The notes beneath the pieces are model-generated. The model worked only from the letters and a program-made list of their open reading frames with translations, was not told where the DNA came from and ran no database searches. From Acidimicrobiales bacterium (lineage in GTDB: Bacteria > Actinomycetota > Acidimicrobiia > Acidimicrobiales > Poriferisodaliceae): 27,413 bases of DNA. The stretch covers positions 4,005 to 31,417 of the forward strand of contig JAHDHM010000004.1 in the NCBI GenBank assembly GCA_020631315.1, read 5' to 3'. This document shows positions 14,234 through 21,513 of the stretch, one piece after another. The stretch's first letter is position 1. Every line of letters begins with the position of its first letter. The position numbers were made by a program, and so were the translations under genes.

Positions 14234-15082
14234 TCAGGACGCGGTCGAGCGGGCGCGACTCGCGATGCGCTCGTCCAGCCAGTCGAGCAGGCCGAGCGCG
14301 TCGGCGGCCCATGCCGCTTCACCTTGTGGCACCTGCTCGGCGGTGAGGCCGGAGCCACCACAGATGACCGGGATCTGGGGCACCGCGTCGCGGAGATCGG
14401 AGAGCAGCTCGGGCAGCACCAGCGGAGCGCCGGGGGCCGAGCAGCTGACCACGATCGCCACGCAGTCGTCGTGGGCGAGGGCGGCCTGGCTGAACGAATC
14501 CGACGGGGAGTTCGCTCCCAGGGAGAGTGCCTGGAACCCGGCGCCCCGGACGAGGTCAGCGAGGAACTGTGACGGCAGATGATGTTGATCGCCTGCCGGG
14601 GCACCGATCACGACGGTGCCGCGCTTGCGTCCTCGCCGAGTCATTCGCGGTGACAGGCGAGCGAGGAGCCGCGTGACCGTCGCCGAGGCGAGGTGCTCGT
14701 CGGCGACCGTCAGTTCGCCTGCGGCCCAACGCTCGCCGATCTCGCGCATCGACGGTGCGAGCACGTCGAGGTAGAGCGACTGGGGGTCGTGCCCGCTGGT
14801 CAGCGCGTCTTCGAGGAGCTTCCACGCCCCCGACTCGTCCGCGACGACGAGTCGGCTGATCAGCCGACCCTGCACGACCTCGGTGGGGGTCACCGTGCCG
14901 GTCGGCTCGCTCGCCGCGCCCTCCTTGCGGAATCGTTCGAGTGCTGCCGTGGACACCTGCCATCCGCTGCCGACCTTGTGCGCGTCGAGACGCCCTGTGC
15001 GCACGTAGCGGTAGGCCGTCATGTAGTGGACGCCGAGCTCGTCGGCGACCGCGTGCAGCGTGAGGTGGTCGGATTCGGTCAT
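14234..15082 (-). CDS. CarH-like cobalamin-binding one-component regulator
   Basis: A 282-residue regulator. Residues 7-52 are an excisionase/MerR-type helix-turn-helix (LHAVADELGVHYMTAYRYVRTGRL, split at the turn), with a GSGWQVS wing. Residues about 70-148 are a helical cap with W119-x9-E129-H130, exactly the Wx9EH motif of CarH-type photoreceptors that covers the upper face of adenosylcobalamin. Residues about 155-275 form a Rossmann-like B12 domain with D165-Q-H167 (the lower-ligand DxH; the following G of DxHxxG is Pro170). By analogy it would bind DNA in the dark with AdoCbl and let go in light. The His after the Trp that makes the bis-His adduct in Thermus CarH is Ala here. ATG at 15080-15082 with weak AGGG. 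Divergent from a P1 peptidase. Confidence 0.85.
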   Translation of the reverse strand: MTESDHLTLHAVADELGVHYMTAYRYVRTGRLDAHKVGSGWQVSTAALERFRKEGAASEPTGTVTPTEVVQGRLISRLVVADESGAWKLLEDALTSGHDPQSLYLDVLAPSMREIGERWAAGELTVADEHLASATVTRLLARLSPRMTRRGRKRGTVVIGAPAGDQHHLPSQFLADLVRGAGFQALSLGANSPSDSFSQAALAHDDCVAIVVSCSAPGAPLVLPELLSDLRDAVPQIPVICGGSGLTAEQVPQGEAAWAADALGLLDWLDERIASRARSTAS

Positions 15083-15090
15083 GTGTCCCT

Positions 15091-15121
15091 GTCGACGACT
15101 CCGTCAACGGTAAACGTCGAC
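15091..15121. promoter_or_regulatory. nested dyad, candidate operator of the B12 regulator
   Basis: Outer arms GTCGACG (15091-15097) and CGTCGAC (15115-15121); inner arms CCGT (15101-15104) and ACGG (15107-15110). The two centres differ by only half a base. A TACCGT -10-like box for the regulator (minus strand, 15107-15112) falls in the middle, so a bound protein would block it. Autoregulation is inferred. Confidence 0.5.
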
Positions 15122-15176
15122 ATCGGTCAGAGGTGAACTCTCGACGGCGGTTCTCGGGGCGCAGGTGACGGTGGAA

Positions 15177-15182
15177 TAGGTT
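15177..15182 (+). promoter_or_regulatory. -10 box (TAGGTT) of the P1 peptidase gene
   Basis: TAnnnT placed 6 nt before the ATG, no Shine-Dalgarno. Predicts leaderless transcription from the divergent region. Confidence 0.5.
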
Positions 15183-15188
15183 CGACAC

Positions 15189-16094
15189 ATGGCACTGGGA
15201 CTCGACGACGTGCTCGTCGGATGTTGGACCGACACGTCCGCGAGTACCGGAGTGACGGTGGTCCTGCCGCCACTGGGGACCCTCGGCGCGATGGCGGTGC
15301 GAGGCGGTGCACCCGGTACCCGAGAGGCGGCGGCTCTGGGTCCTGCGGGTTCAGGAGTCGAGTGCCACGGTGTCGCGCTCTGTGGCTCGTCGGTGTTCGG
15401 TCTCGCTGCCGTCGACGGTGTCGTCGAGTGGTGCCGTGAGCACGGGCGAGGTCTTCGACTCGCCGGAACCCACGTCCCGGTGGTCGCCGGGATGGTGGTC
15501 TTCGACCTGAAGGGCTCCGACGACGAACCGATCGAACGGGCCATGCCGACTGCTGCGTCGGGTCGTGCGGCGTGCGAGCTCGCCGCCGCATCCGAGCCCG
15601 AGTCGGGGCGAGTCGGCGTCGGCACCGGATGCACGGCCGCGAAGATCGGTGGCCGCCATCACTCGGTTCCAGGTGGTCAGGGATCTGCCGTGGTTCGCCA
15701 GGGCGAGGTCGTCGTCGGCGCGTTGATGGCGGTGAACCCGGTGGGTGAGGTCATCGATGCCGATGGTTCCGTCCTGGCAGGCACCACGGCGCCGGAGGGG
15801 TCACCTCGCTTTCCGGCCGTGCCGATGTCGGAGCTGTCGCTGTGGGACGAGGAACGCGGCAACACCGTGATCGGGTGCGTGGTCACCAATGCTCGGCTCG
15901 ACAAGGCGCAGGCACACCGCTGCGCCGATCTCGCGCACGGCGGCATCGTCCGTTCCATCGAGCCGGCGCACACCTCGATGGACGGCGATGCGATCACGCT
16001 CCTGGCCACCGGCCAGATCGAGGCGTCGATCGATCAGATCGCGGCGATGGCAGTCGAGGCCGTCGCCGAGGCGGTTCGCAACGCAGTGCGCTGA
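15189..16094 (+). CDS. P1 (S58, DmpA/NylC-like) family peptidase
   Basis: A 301-residue self-processing N-terminal-nucleophile aminopeptidase/amidase of the DmpA-BapA-NylC family, cytoplasmic (no signal peptide). Visible marks: VGCWTDTSASTGVTVVL near the start, RGGAPGTRE, the GSSVFGLAAVDGV stretch, and GNTVIGCVVTNARLDK. Autocleavage between N225 and T226 would expose T226 as the nucleophile. The C-terminal IEPAHTSMDGDAI segment matches the family (P-x-HT-x-x-DGD). The physiological substrate of such proteins is mostly unknown; known members act on small peptides, beta-peptides or nylon oligomers. It is divergent from the B12 regulator and shares its control region, which makes it a possible target. 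The stop lies one nt from the stop of the convergent GH26-like gene. Confidence 0.9.
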   Translation: MALGLDDVLVGCWTDTSASTGVTVVLPPLGTLGAMAVRGGAPGTREAAALGPAGSGVECHGVALCGSSVFGLAAVDGVVEWCREHGRGLRLAGTHVPVVAGMVVFDLKGSDDEPIERAMPTAASGRAACELAAASEPESGRVGVGTGCTAAKIGGRHHSVPGGQGSAVVRQGEVVVGALMAVNPVGEVIDADGSVLAGTTAPEGSPRFPAVPMSELSLWDEERGNTVIGCVVTNARLDKAQAHRCADLAHGGIVRSIEPAHTSMDGDAITLLATGQIEASIDQIAAMAVEAVAEAVRNAVR

Positions 16095-16095
16095 C

Positions 16096-17304
16096 TCAGC
16101 GGGGGATGCCGAAGTCCCCGGCGGCGAGAGCGTCGGCGAACGCGGCCGTCGCTGCGTCGCTCGACACGATCCGCCAGTCGGTCTCCTTGTCGACCTCGAA
16201 CCAGATGAAGCCGACGATGTCGTCGCGGTCGTCGATCTCGCTGAGCACGTGATCGATCCACGCAGCCTTCTGCCCACCGTCCTCGGTCGCGCCGATCTCG
16301 GTGATCACGATCGGCAGATCGCTGAACTCGCGGATCTCGTCGATGGTGGGTCCGAACAGCTGCTGGAACGTCGGCACGAAGACCGACGGGTCGATGCCGT
16401 TGCCGAGGTAGCCGACGACGCCGAGCCAGTCGACGTACTCGTCACCCGGATACAACCCGGCAAGCGGCGTGAGCGTGGGCTGGGTCGGGTTCGGACTCCA
16501 GATCCACTTGACGTTGTCGGCGCCGGCGGCCGTGAAGATGTCGTGGACGTGGCGCCACGCAGCGACGTACTCACCGGCCGAGTTGCCGTTCACCGATTCG
16601 GCCCACGGGTACCAGAAGCCGTTCATCTCGTGCGCGAAGCGCATGGCGACAGGACGTCCCCACTCGGCGAGTTCCTCTGCCCAGTCGACGATGAGTTCGT
16701 CGTGGTCGCCGTCGATGATCGTGGACAACGCGTACTCGGGTTGTTCGCCTCGACGCCGGTCGAACGTCGACTCGGCGTCGAAGTCCCAGGGCTCCCAGGC
16801 GATCACCGGGAGGTGACCGGCTGCCGTGATCTCCTCGACGATCGCGAGGTCCGCTGTGGCGTTGGCCCATCCGCGAGAGACCATGACGGCATCGGGCGTG
16901 GCGCCGGCCGCAGCTGCGAAGTCGGCGACCTCGTCGACCGAGCCGGTCTGGGTGCTCACTCCGATGAACGTGCGACCGTCCACGGGGATGGTCTCGAGCC
17001 AGGCGAAGGGGTCCGGCTCGGTGGTGGTCGTGGTCGGCGGCGCAGCCGTGGTCGGCGCGGTGCCATCGGTCGGGGCGGTCGTGATCGCCGGGGCAGCGGT
17101 GATCGTCGGGGCAGCGGTGGCCGACGGAGCAGCGTCGGCGGGTGACCCCGTCGTCTCGGCGAGCCTGGGCACCAGCGTCGAGGTGGTTGCCGCGGCGCGC
17201 TCCTCCTGGAGGAGTCCGCTTCGAGTACTCGCCGTGAACGAGATCGCGCCGAGGCACACGACGGCGATGAACGCGATCAAGGTCCTCGTCATGTCCGACA
17301 GCAC
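16096..17304 (-). CDS. secreted GH26-like glycoside hydrolase
   Basis: A membrane-anchored or secreted glycosidase of about 402 residues. The N-terminal TLIAFIAVVCLGAISF is a signal or anchor helix. A Thr/Ala/Pro-rich linker (about residues 35-95) follows, then a TIM-barrel domain. The family GH26 acid/base is E226 in RFAHEMNGFWYPW and the nucleophile is E336 in IVITEIGATE. GH26 enzymes cut beta-mannan, mixed-linkage glucan or beta-1,3-xylan; the substrate here is not known. The start was set at the GTG at 17302-17304, because GAAAGGA lies 7 nt upstream; the ATG at 17290-17292 has none. The leader folds into a hairpin that hides this site. Divergent from the BcsA-like synthase, so it may trim or release that polymer. 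Confidence 0.85.
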   Translation of the reverse strand: MLSDMTRTLIAFIAVVCLGAISFTASTRSGLLQEERAAATTSTLVPRLAETTGSPADAAPSATAAPTITAAPAITTAPTDGTAPTTAAPPTTTTTEPDPFAWLETIPVDGRTFIGVSTQTGSVDEVADFAAAAGATPDAVMVSRGWANATADLAIVEEITAAGHLPVIAWEPWDFDAESTFDRRRGEQPEYALSTIIDGDHDELIVDWAEELAEWGRPVAMRFAHEMNGFWYPWAESVNGNSAGEYVAAWRHVHDIFTAAGADNVKWIWSPNPTQPTLTPLAGLYPGDEYVDWLGVVGYLGNGIDPSVFVPTFQQLFGPTIDEIREFSDLPIVITEIGATEDGGQKAAWIDHVLSEIDDRDDIVGFIWFEVDKETDWRIVSSDAATAAFADALAAGDFGIPR

Positions 17305-17311
17305 CACGACG

Positions 17312-17359
17312 TCCTTTCGGCAGTCGGCGAGGTGCTGTGGAGGACTTCGCCTCCGAAAG
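17312..17359 (-). promoter_or_regulatory. 5' leader hairpin covering the GH26 ribosome binding site
   Basis: In the mRNA, CUUUCGG (17359-17353) pairs with CCGAAAG (17320-17314), and GGCGA (17351-17347) with UCGCC (17330-17326). The 3' strand of the outer stem contains five bases of the Shine-Dalgarno GAAAGGA (17318-17312). The fold would block translation unless opened. I do not recognise it as a known riboswitch class. Confidence 0.5.
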
Positions 17360-17424
17360 TGCGACGTGATGATCAGTTCTGCTGACGGCCTCACAGCAGC
17401 CGGAATTCGTCCGATCGTGACCCC

Positions 17425-19302
17425 ATGCGAGACGAGCGCGACACGTCTCCCGCCCTGTCGGGCTTGGAGGCTGCTGCCCCGGTGACCGTGTGGTCACCCG
17501 GACAGACCGCAGCGGCGCGCGCCCTCGGTGTCAGCGCAGTGCTGGCAGGTGTGGCCTACGTCGCCTGGCGAGTCGGCTTCACGATCGACTGGAGCGCCTG
17601 GTGGATCGCCGTGCCCTTCGTCGCGCTCGAGGCGCACCTCGTCGTCCGGCAGGCGATCACCGTCTACGAACTGTGGGACCAACACGGCGGGCCGCGAGCC
17701 CCCGCGGTGGACATCGCACCCGGCAAGGTGGCCGTCTTCATCGCCACCTACGACGAGGGTCCCGAGGTGTTGTTGCCGACGATCGCCGCCGCGTGTCGTC
17801 TGCAACCGGCGCACGAGACCTGGGTGCTCGACGACGGCAGACGACCGGAGGTCGCCGAGATGGCGGCAGCGCTCGGCGCCTACTACGTGACCCGTCCGGA
17901 CAACGCCCACGCGAAGGCCGGCAATCTCAACCACGCGCTCGGTCTCTGCGACGCAGAGTTCGTCGCGGTGCTCGACGCGGACCACGTCCCAGAGGAGAAC
18001 TTCCTACGTCACACCCTCGGCTACTTCGCCGATGCCCGGGTCGCTCTGGTGCAGACGCCGCAGGAGTTCTACAACGGCGATTCGTTCATCCACTCGGGGC
18101 CGGCCGGTCACCACGACGAGCAGTTCTTCCATCGGGTGATCATGCCGGGCAAGAACCGGAACAACGCTGCCTTCTGGTGCGGCACCAATGCCGTGCTGCG
18201 GACCGAGGCGCTGCGATGGATCGGTGGCGTGTCGACGGCGACCATCACCGAGGACATGCACACCACCGTGCGACTGCATCGCACCGGTTGGAAGACCGTC
18301 CACCACAACGAGGTGCTCGCTCGAGGCCTGGCGCCTCGCAACTACGGCGAGTTCCAGACCCAGCGTTGGCGTTGGGGTGCTGGGTCGATGCAGTCGATCG
18401 TGGCCGAGAACCCACTGCTCTCCAGAGGCCTGTCACGCGGTCAGCGGATGATGTACTTCGCATCGGCGCTCAGCTGGTTCGACAGCTGGCGGACGTTCGG
18501 TCTGCACCTGATCCCGGCGCTGGTGTTGCTGACCGGCGTGTCGCCGGTGGTGGCCCCGCTGTGGCAGCTGCTGTTGGCCGTCGTGATCGTGCACGGCCTC
18601 TCGGCGTCGGCGACGCGGGTGCTCGGTCGTGGTCGGCTGCGGCTGCTGTCGAACATGGTCTTCGAGCTGCTGAAGATGCCGCCGAACCTGTCGTCGTCGT
18701 TGGTGTTCTTCAAACCGCGCCGTCTCGAGTTCTCCGTGACGCCCAAGGGTCGGTCCGGCTCGGGACGGACGCGCAGCGCAGTGCCGCGTGTGCTGTGGTC
18801 CCTGTTGGTGCTCGATCTGCTGACCTGGTTCGTCGTGACGCTCCAGTTGGCGGGCGTCGTCCCGATGCGTGTCGATCGTGCGTCGCTCGCGCTGTTGGGC
18901 CTCGGCTGGGTCCTGGTCAACTCGATGTTCCTGCTGCTCGCGATCGATCGGATCCGTCGCGGTCAGTTCGGCGGTGAGCGCCGAGGTGGTCTGCGGGTCG
19001 ACCATCAGCTCCCGGCTGCGGTCGGCCCGGTGCGAGCTCGCACGCTCGACGTGTCGCTGAGCGGTGCGTCCCTGCTGATCCGCGGACAGGCCCCTGCGGA
19101 CGGCACCCGCGTCGCCGTGCAGTTCCTCGTCGGTGGCCGGATCGCATCGCTCGTCGGGGTCACCCGACGCGCCGAGGCGACGCGCGTGCGCGGGGTCAGC
19201 CACATCGGCGTCGAGTTCGAGCCCGGCCAGTGGGCCGACGTGGCGGTGCTGGCCGAAGGCCTCTTCCGCGAGGGCGTCAGCACTGCGTTGGTGACGTCAT
19301 GA
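17425..19302 (+). CDS. BcsA-like GT2 polysaccharide synthase with PilZ domain
   Basis: A 625-residue membrane synthase for a beta-linked glycan, cellulose or a relative. TM helices flank the cytosolic GT2 domain: about 37-75 (two before it), and about 345-410 and 460-505 after it. GT2 motifs: D136-D137-G (LDDGR), D184-A-D186 (LDADH), T275-E276-D277 and Q313-R-W-R-W. F436-S-V-T-P-K-G matches the FxVTxKG gating loop of BcsA. The C-terminal PilZ domain has R520-x3-R524 and D542-x-S-x2-G547, the complete c-di-GMP site. Activity is therefore expected to need c-di-GMP. No BcsB or BcsC is present in the window. Start ATG at 17425, GATCGT 6 nt before. The methyltransferase overlaps its stop. Confidence 0.93.
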   Translation: MRDERDTSPALSGLEAAAPVTVWSPGQTAAARALGVSAVLAGVAYVAWRVGFTIDWSAWWIAVPFVALEAHLVVRQAITVYELWDQHGGPRAPAVDIAPGKVAVFIATYDEGPEVLLPTIAAACRLQPAHETWVLDDGRRPEVAEMAAALGAYYVTRPDNAHAKAGNLNHALGLCDAEFVAVLDADHVPEENFLRHTLGYFADARVALVQTPQEFYNGDSFIHSGPAGHHDEQFFHRVIMPGKNRNNAAFWCGTNAVLRTEALRWIGGVSTATITEDMHTTVRLHRTGWKTVHHNEVLARGLAPRNYGEFQTQRWRWGAGSMQSIVAENPLLSRGLSRGQRMMYFASALSWFDSWRTFGLHLIPALVLLTGVSPVVAPLWQLLLAVVIVHGLSASATRVLGRGRLRLLSNMVFELLKMPPNLSSSLVFFKPRRLEFSVTPKGRSGSGRTRSAVPRVLWSLLVLDLLTWFVVTLQLAGVVPMRVDRASLALLGLGWVLVNSMFLLLAIDRIRRGQFGGERRGGLRVDHQLPAAVGPVRARTLDVSLSGASLLIRGQAPADGTRVAVQFLVGGRIASLVGVTRRAEATRVRGVSHIGVEFEPGQWADVAVLAEGLFREGVSTALVTS

Positions 19303-20261
19303 CCGCGGTGCAGCCAGATCGACAAAACCTCAGCACGGCGGCGACAGATGCCGAAGGGAGTCTCGTGGCAACGACGTTGGAGAACCGCGACAGCGGTCAG
19401 ACTTCGGGGAGCCCCGTGACGGACCTGGTCCGTCGGGCGAAGACCTCGGTGGCCCCCGCGTATCGATGGATGTGTTCGACGCCGGCGGTGCGCCGCCGGA
19501 TGGCCCCGTGGCTCGACGCCCCGGTGCACGACTTCAGCCCGAGTGGCCGTGGTCTCGGACCGGACTCGGGTCTGCGTCGGCTCGAGCGTGAAGGCCGCCT
19601 CGATGGCGCTCGCGTGCTCGTGCTCGGTGTCGGCCGTGGTCCCGAGGTCGAGTCGTACTGGCTCGACCGTGGCGCGTCGCACGTGATCGGTGCCGACCTC
19701 TTCAAGTATCCGGAGGACTGGAACGGTCTGCGCTCACTCGCCGACGCACGTGGCCTCCAGGCCGACTTCGGTCTGATGGACGGCGCACATCTCGGTCTGC
19801 GCGACGCGAGCGTGGATGTCGTGTTCAGCCAGAGCGTCCTGGAGCACGTGCTCGATCTGGACGGCTTCCTCGCCGAGTCGGCACGCGTCCTCGACGACGA
19901 CGGCCGGTTCTATGCCTACTTCGGTCCGCTCTGGACGACCTTCGGCGGACCGCACGTCGGTGCGCTCGGGTACGACCACCTGCTGCTCGACGACGCCTCC
20001 TACCTCGAGGCCGCCCGTGAGATCGGTGATGGATGGGAGCATTGGCTCGAAGAGGGTCTGTTCAACCGACTGACGTTCGATCAGTACGTCGAGTTGCTCG
20101 AGCGGCACTTCGTCATCGAGCGCCTGGGCGTCGTGGCGAGCCGTGAGGGAGCAGCGTTCAAGGACCGCGATCCGCAGACCTGGGAACGCCTCCTACGCGA
20201 TCACGACGAGAAGGATCTGATGATCAATCTCGTCAGCGTCATCGCCCGGCCGCGTCGCTGA
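19299..20261 (+). CDS. class I SAM-dependent methyltransferase
   Basis: A 320-residue cytosolic methyltransferase. The first 45 residues are polar and weakly conserved. Motif I is VLVLGVGRG (106-114), with an acidic residue at D133 (VIGAD) to hold the SAM ribose. MDGAHLGL (160-167) and VVFSQSVLEHV (175-185) are motifs II/III. The end (DLMINLVSVIARP) is the usual final beta strand. The substrate is not known; a polymer-related O-methylation is possible from context. The ATG overlaps the synthase stop (ATGA), so the two are translationally coupled. Its end overlaps by 23 nt the convergent glycosyltransferase gene. Confidence 0.9.
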   Translation: MTAVQPDRQNLSTAATDAEGSLVATTLENRDSGQTSGSPVTDLVRRAKTSVAPAYRWMCSTPAVRRRMAPWLDAPVHDFSPSGRGLGPDSGLRRLEREGRLDGARVLVLGVGRGPEVESYWLDRGASHVIGADLFKYPEDWNGLRSLADARGLQADFGLMDGAHLGLRDASVDVVFSQSVLEHVLDLDGFLAESARVLDDDGRFYAYFGPLWTTFGGPHVGALGYDHLLLDDASYLEAAREIGDGWEHWLEEGLFNRLTFDQYVELLERHFVIERLGVVASREGAAFKDRDPQTWERLLRDHDEKDLMINLVSVIARPRR

Positions 20262-21513
20262 CCGGCGCCGAGGTCGCCTCGTCCGCCTGTGGCGACGTCG
20301 CTTCGTTCGCCACGACCTCGTCGCGGTTCGAGGTCGCCGTGACCGGCCTCGCGACCGGCTTCGTGAGCGGCGACATGCCGAGCACGGTCCGATAGACGTT
20401 CTCCACCTCGAAGGTGTGCGACGCACGGTCGAAGTTGGTCGAGGCAGCATGACCTCGCTCGATGAGACGCGTCCGGCGCGGACCGGGCCACATCACGTCG
20501 TCGATGGCGACGTGCAGTGCGTAGGCGTCGTCGGAGGGCACCAGCATGCCGGTGTCGTCGTGGCGGATGAGCGACGCGACACCACCGAGGTCCGTGGCCA
20601 CGATCGGCACGCGGGCCGACTGCGCTTCGATCACGACTCGTCCGAACCCCTCGGGGTGACGGCACGGGTGGACGATCACGTCGGAGGCGCTGTAGAGGTC
20701 GGTGACGTCCTCGACGGATCCGAGCCAGCGGATGTCGTCGGCGACCCGCAGGCGTTCGGCGAGGCGGCGGAGCTCGGTCTCGTACTCGGCACTGCCCGGG
20801 TAGATCTGGCCGCCGGCGATCGCCAGGACGGGGCGGTCGTTCTCGCCCCAGCGGGCGAGGGCGTCGACCATGACGTCATGGCCCTTCGACGGATGCAGAT
20901 GTGCCAGGACGGACACGACGTGGCGGTCGGTGTCGATGCCGAGGGCCTCGCGGGCGAGGTCGCGGTCGACGGTCTCGATGGGGCTCACCGGGTTGGCGAC
21001 CACGTGCATGGACCGATGGTCCATCTGCGATGCGGTGAACGCGGAGTTCGCCACGACGGCAGCAGCAGAGGTCGACGTCGCCTTCAGCAGCGATCGGTGC
21101 AGCTGCCGCGGCGCGCGGTCGCGCAGCGACCACACGATCGGTGGTGAACCCGGCGCGAGGAACGGCGAGAGGATGTGGCTGCGGAAGCCGTTGGAGTGGA
21201 TGACGTCGGGCTCGGTGGCGGCGATCACCTGTCGCAGGCCCTTGACGATCCCCGCGATGCGGGGAGCCGCCGCAGCGGCACCGGTGACGAACCGGCCGAT
21301 GCTGGCGTGACGTGGCGCCACCTGGAGCTCTTCGGCGACGACTCCGGCGATCGTCGCGCCTCGGTCGCGCAGGACGGTCGAGAGGTCGCCCTCGGCCATC
21401 AGCGCGACATGGACGTCATGGCCGCGCTCGACCAGGCCGGACGTGAGCTCGGCGAGGCTGCGCTCGGCACCGCCGTTGGCGTGCCCACCTGGATTGATGA
21501 ACAGAACTCTCAT
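20239..21513 (-). CDS. GT4-family glycosyltransferase
   Basis: A 424-residue retaining GT-B enzyme. The N-terminal domain starts MRVLFINPGGHANGGAERS, the usual nucleotide-fold and Gly-rich loop. The C-terminal domain has HLHPSKGHD and PCRHPEGFGRVVIEAQS, holding the E-x7-E donor-binding motif. The last 35 residues are low-complexity Ala/Thr/Asp-rich and probably disordered. Start: ATG at 21511-21513 with GAGAGG upstream, overlapping the asnB-like stop by 4 nt; an in-frame extension to 21741 is not credible. It is the last gene of the glycan operon and its end is convergent with the methyltransferase. Confidence 0.92.
   Translation of the reverse strand: MRVLFINPGGHANGGAERSLAELTSGLVERGHDVHVALMAEGDLSTVLRDRGATIAGVVAEELQVAPRHASIGRFVTGAAAAAPRIAGIVKGLRQVIAATEPDVIHSNGFRSHILSPFLAPGSPPIVWSLRDRAPRQLHRSLLKATSTSAAAVVANSAFTASQMDHRSMHVVANPVSPIETVDRDLAREALGIDTDRHVVSVLAHLHPSKGHDVMVDALARWGENDRPVLAIAGGQIYPGSAEYETELRRLAERLRVADDIRWLGSVEDVTDLYSASDVIVHPCRHPEGFGRVVIEAQSARVPIVATDLGGVASLIRHDDTGMLVPSDDAYALHVAIDDVMWPGPRRTRLIERGHAASTNFDRASHTFEVENVYRTVLGMSPLTKPVARPVTATSNRDEVVANEATSPQADEATSAPVSDAAGR

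Noticed and set aside
17305..17424. c-di-GMP (GEMM) or c-di-AMP (ydaO) riboswitch before the GH26-like gene
   Set aside because: The conserved core sequences of those classes that I know are absent; only a hairpin over the ribosome site can be supported.
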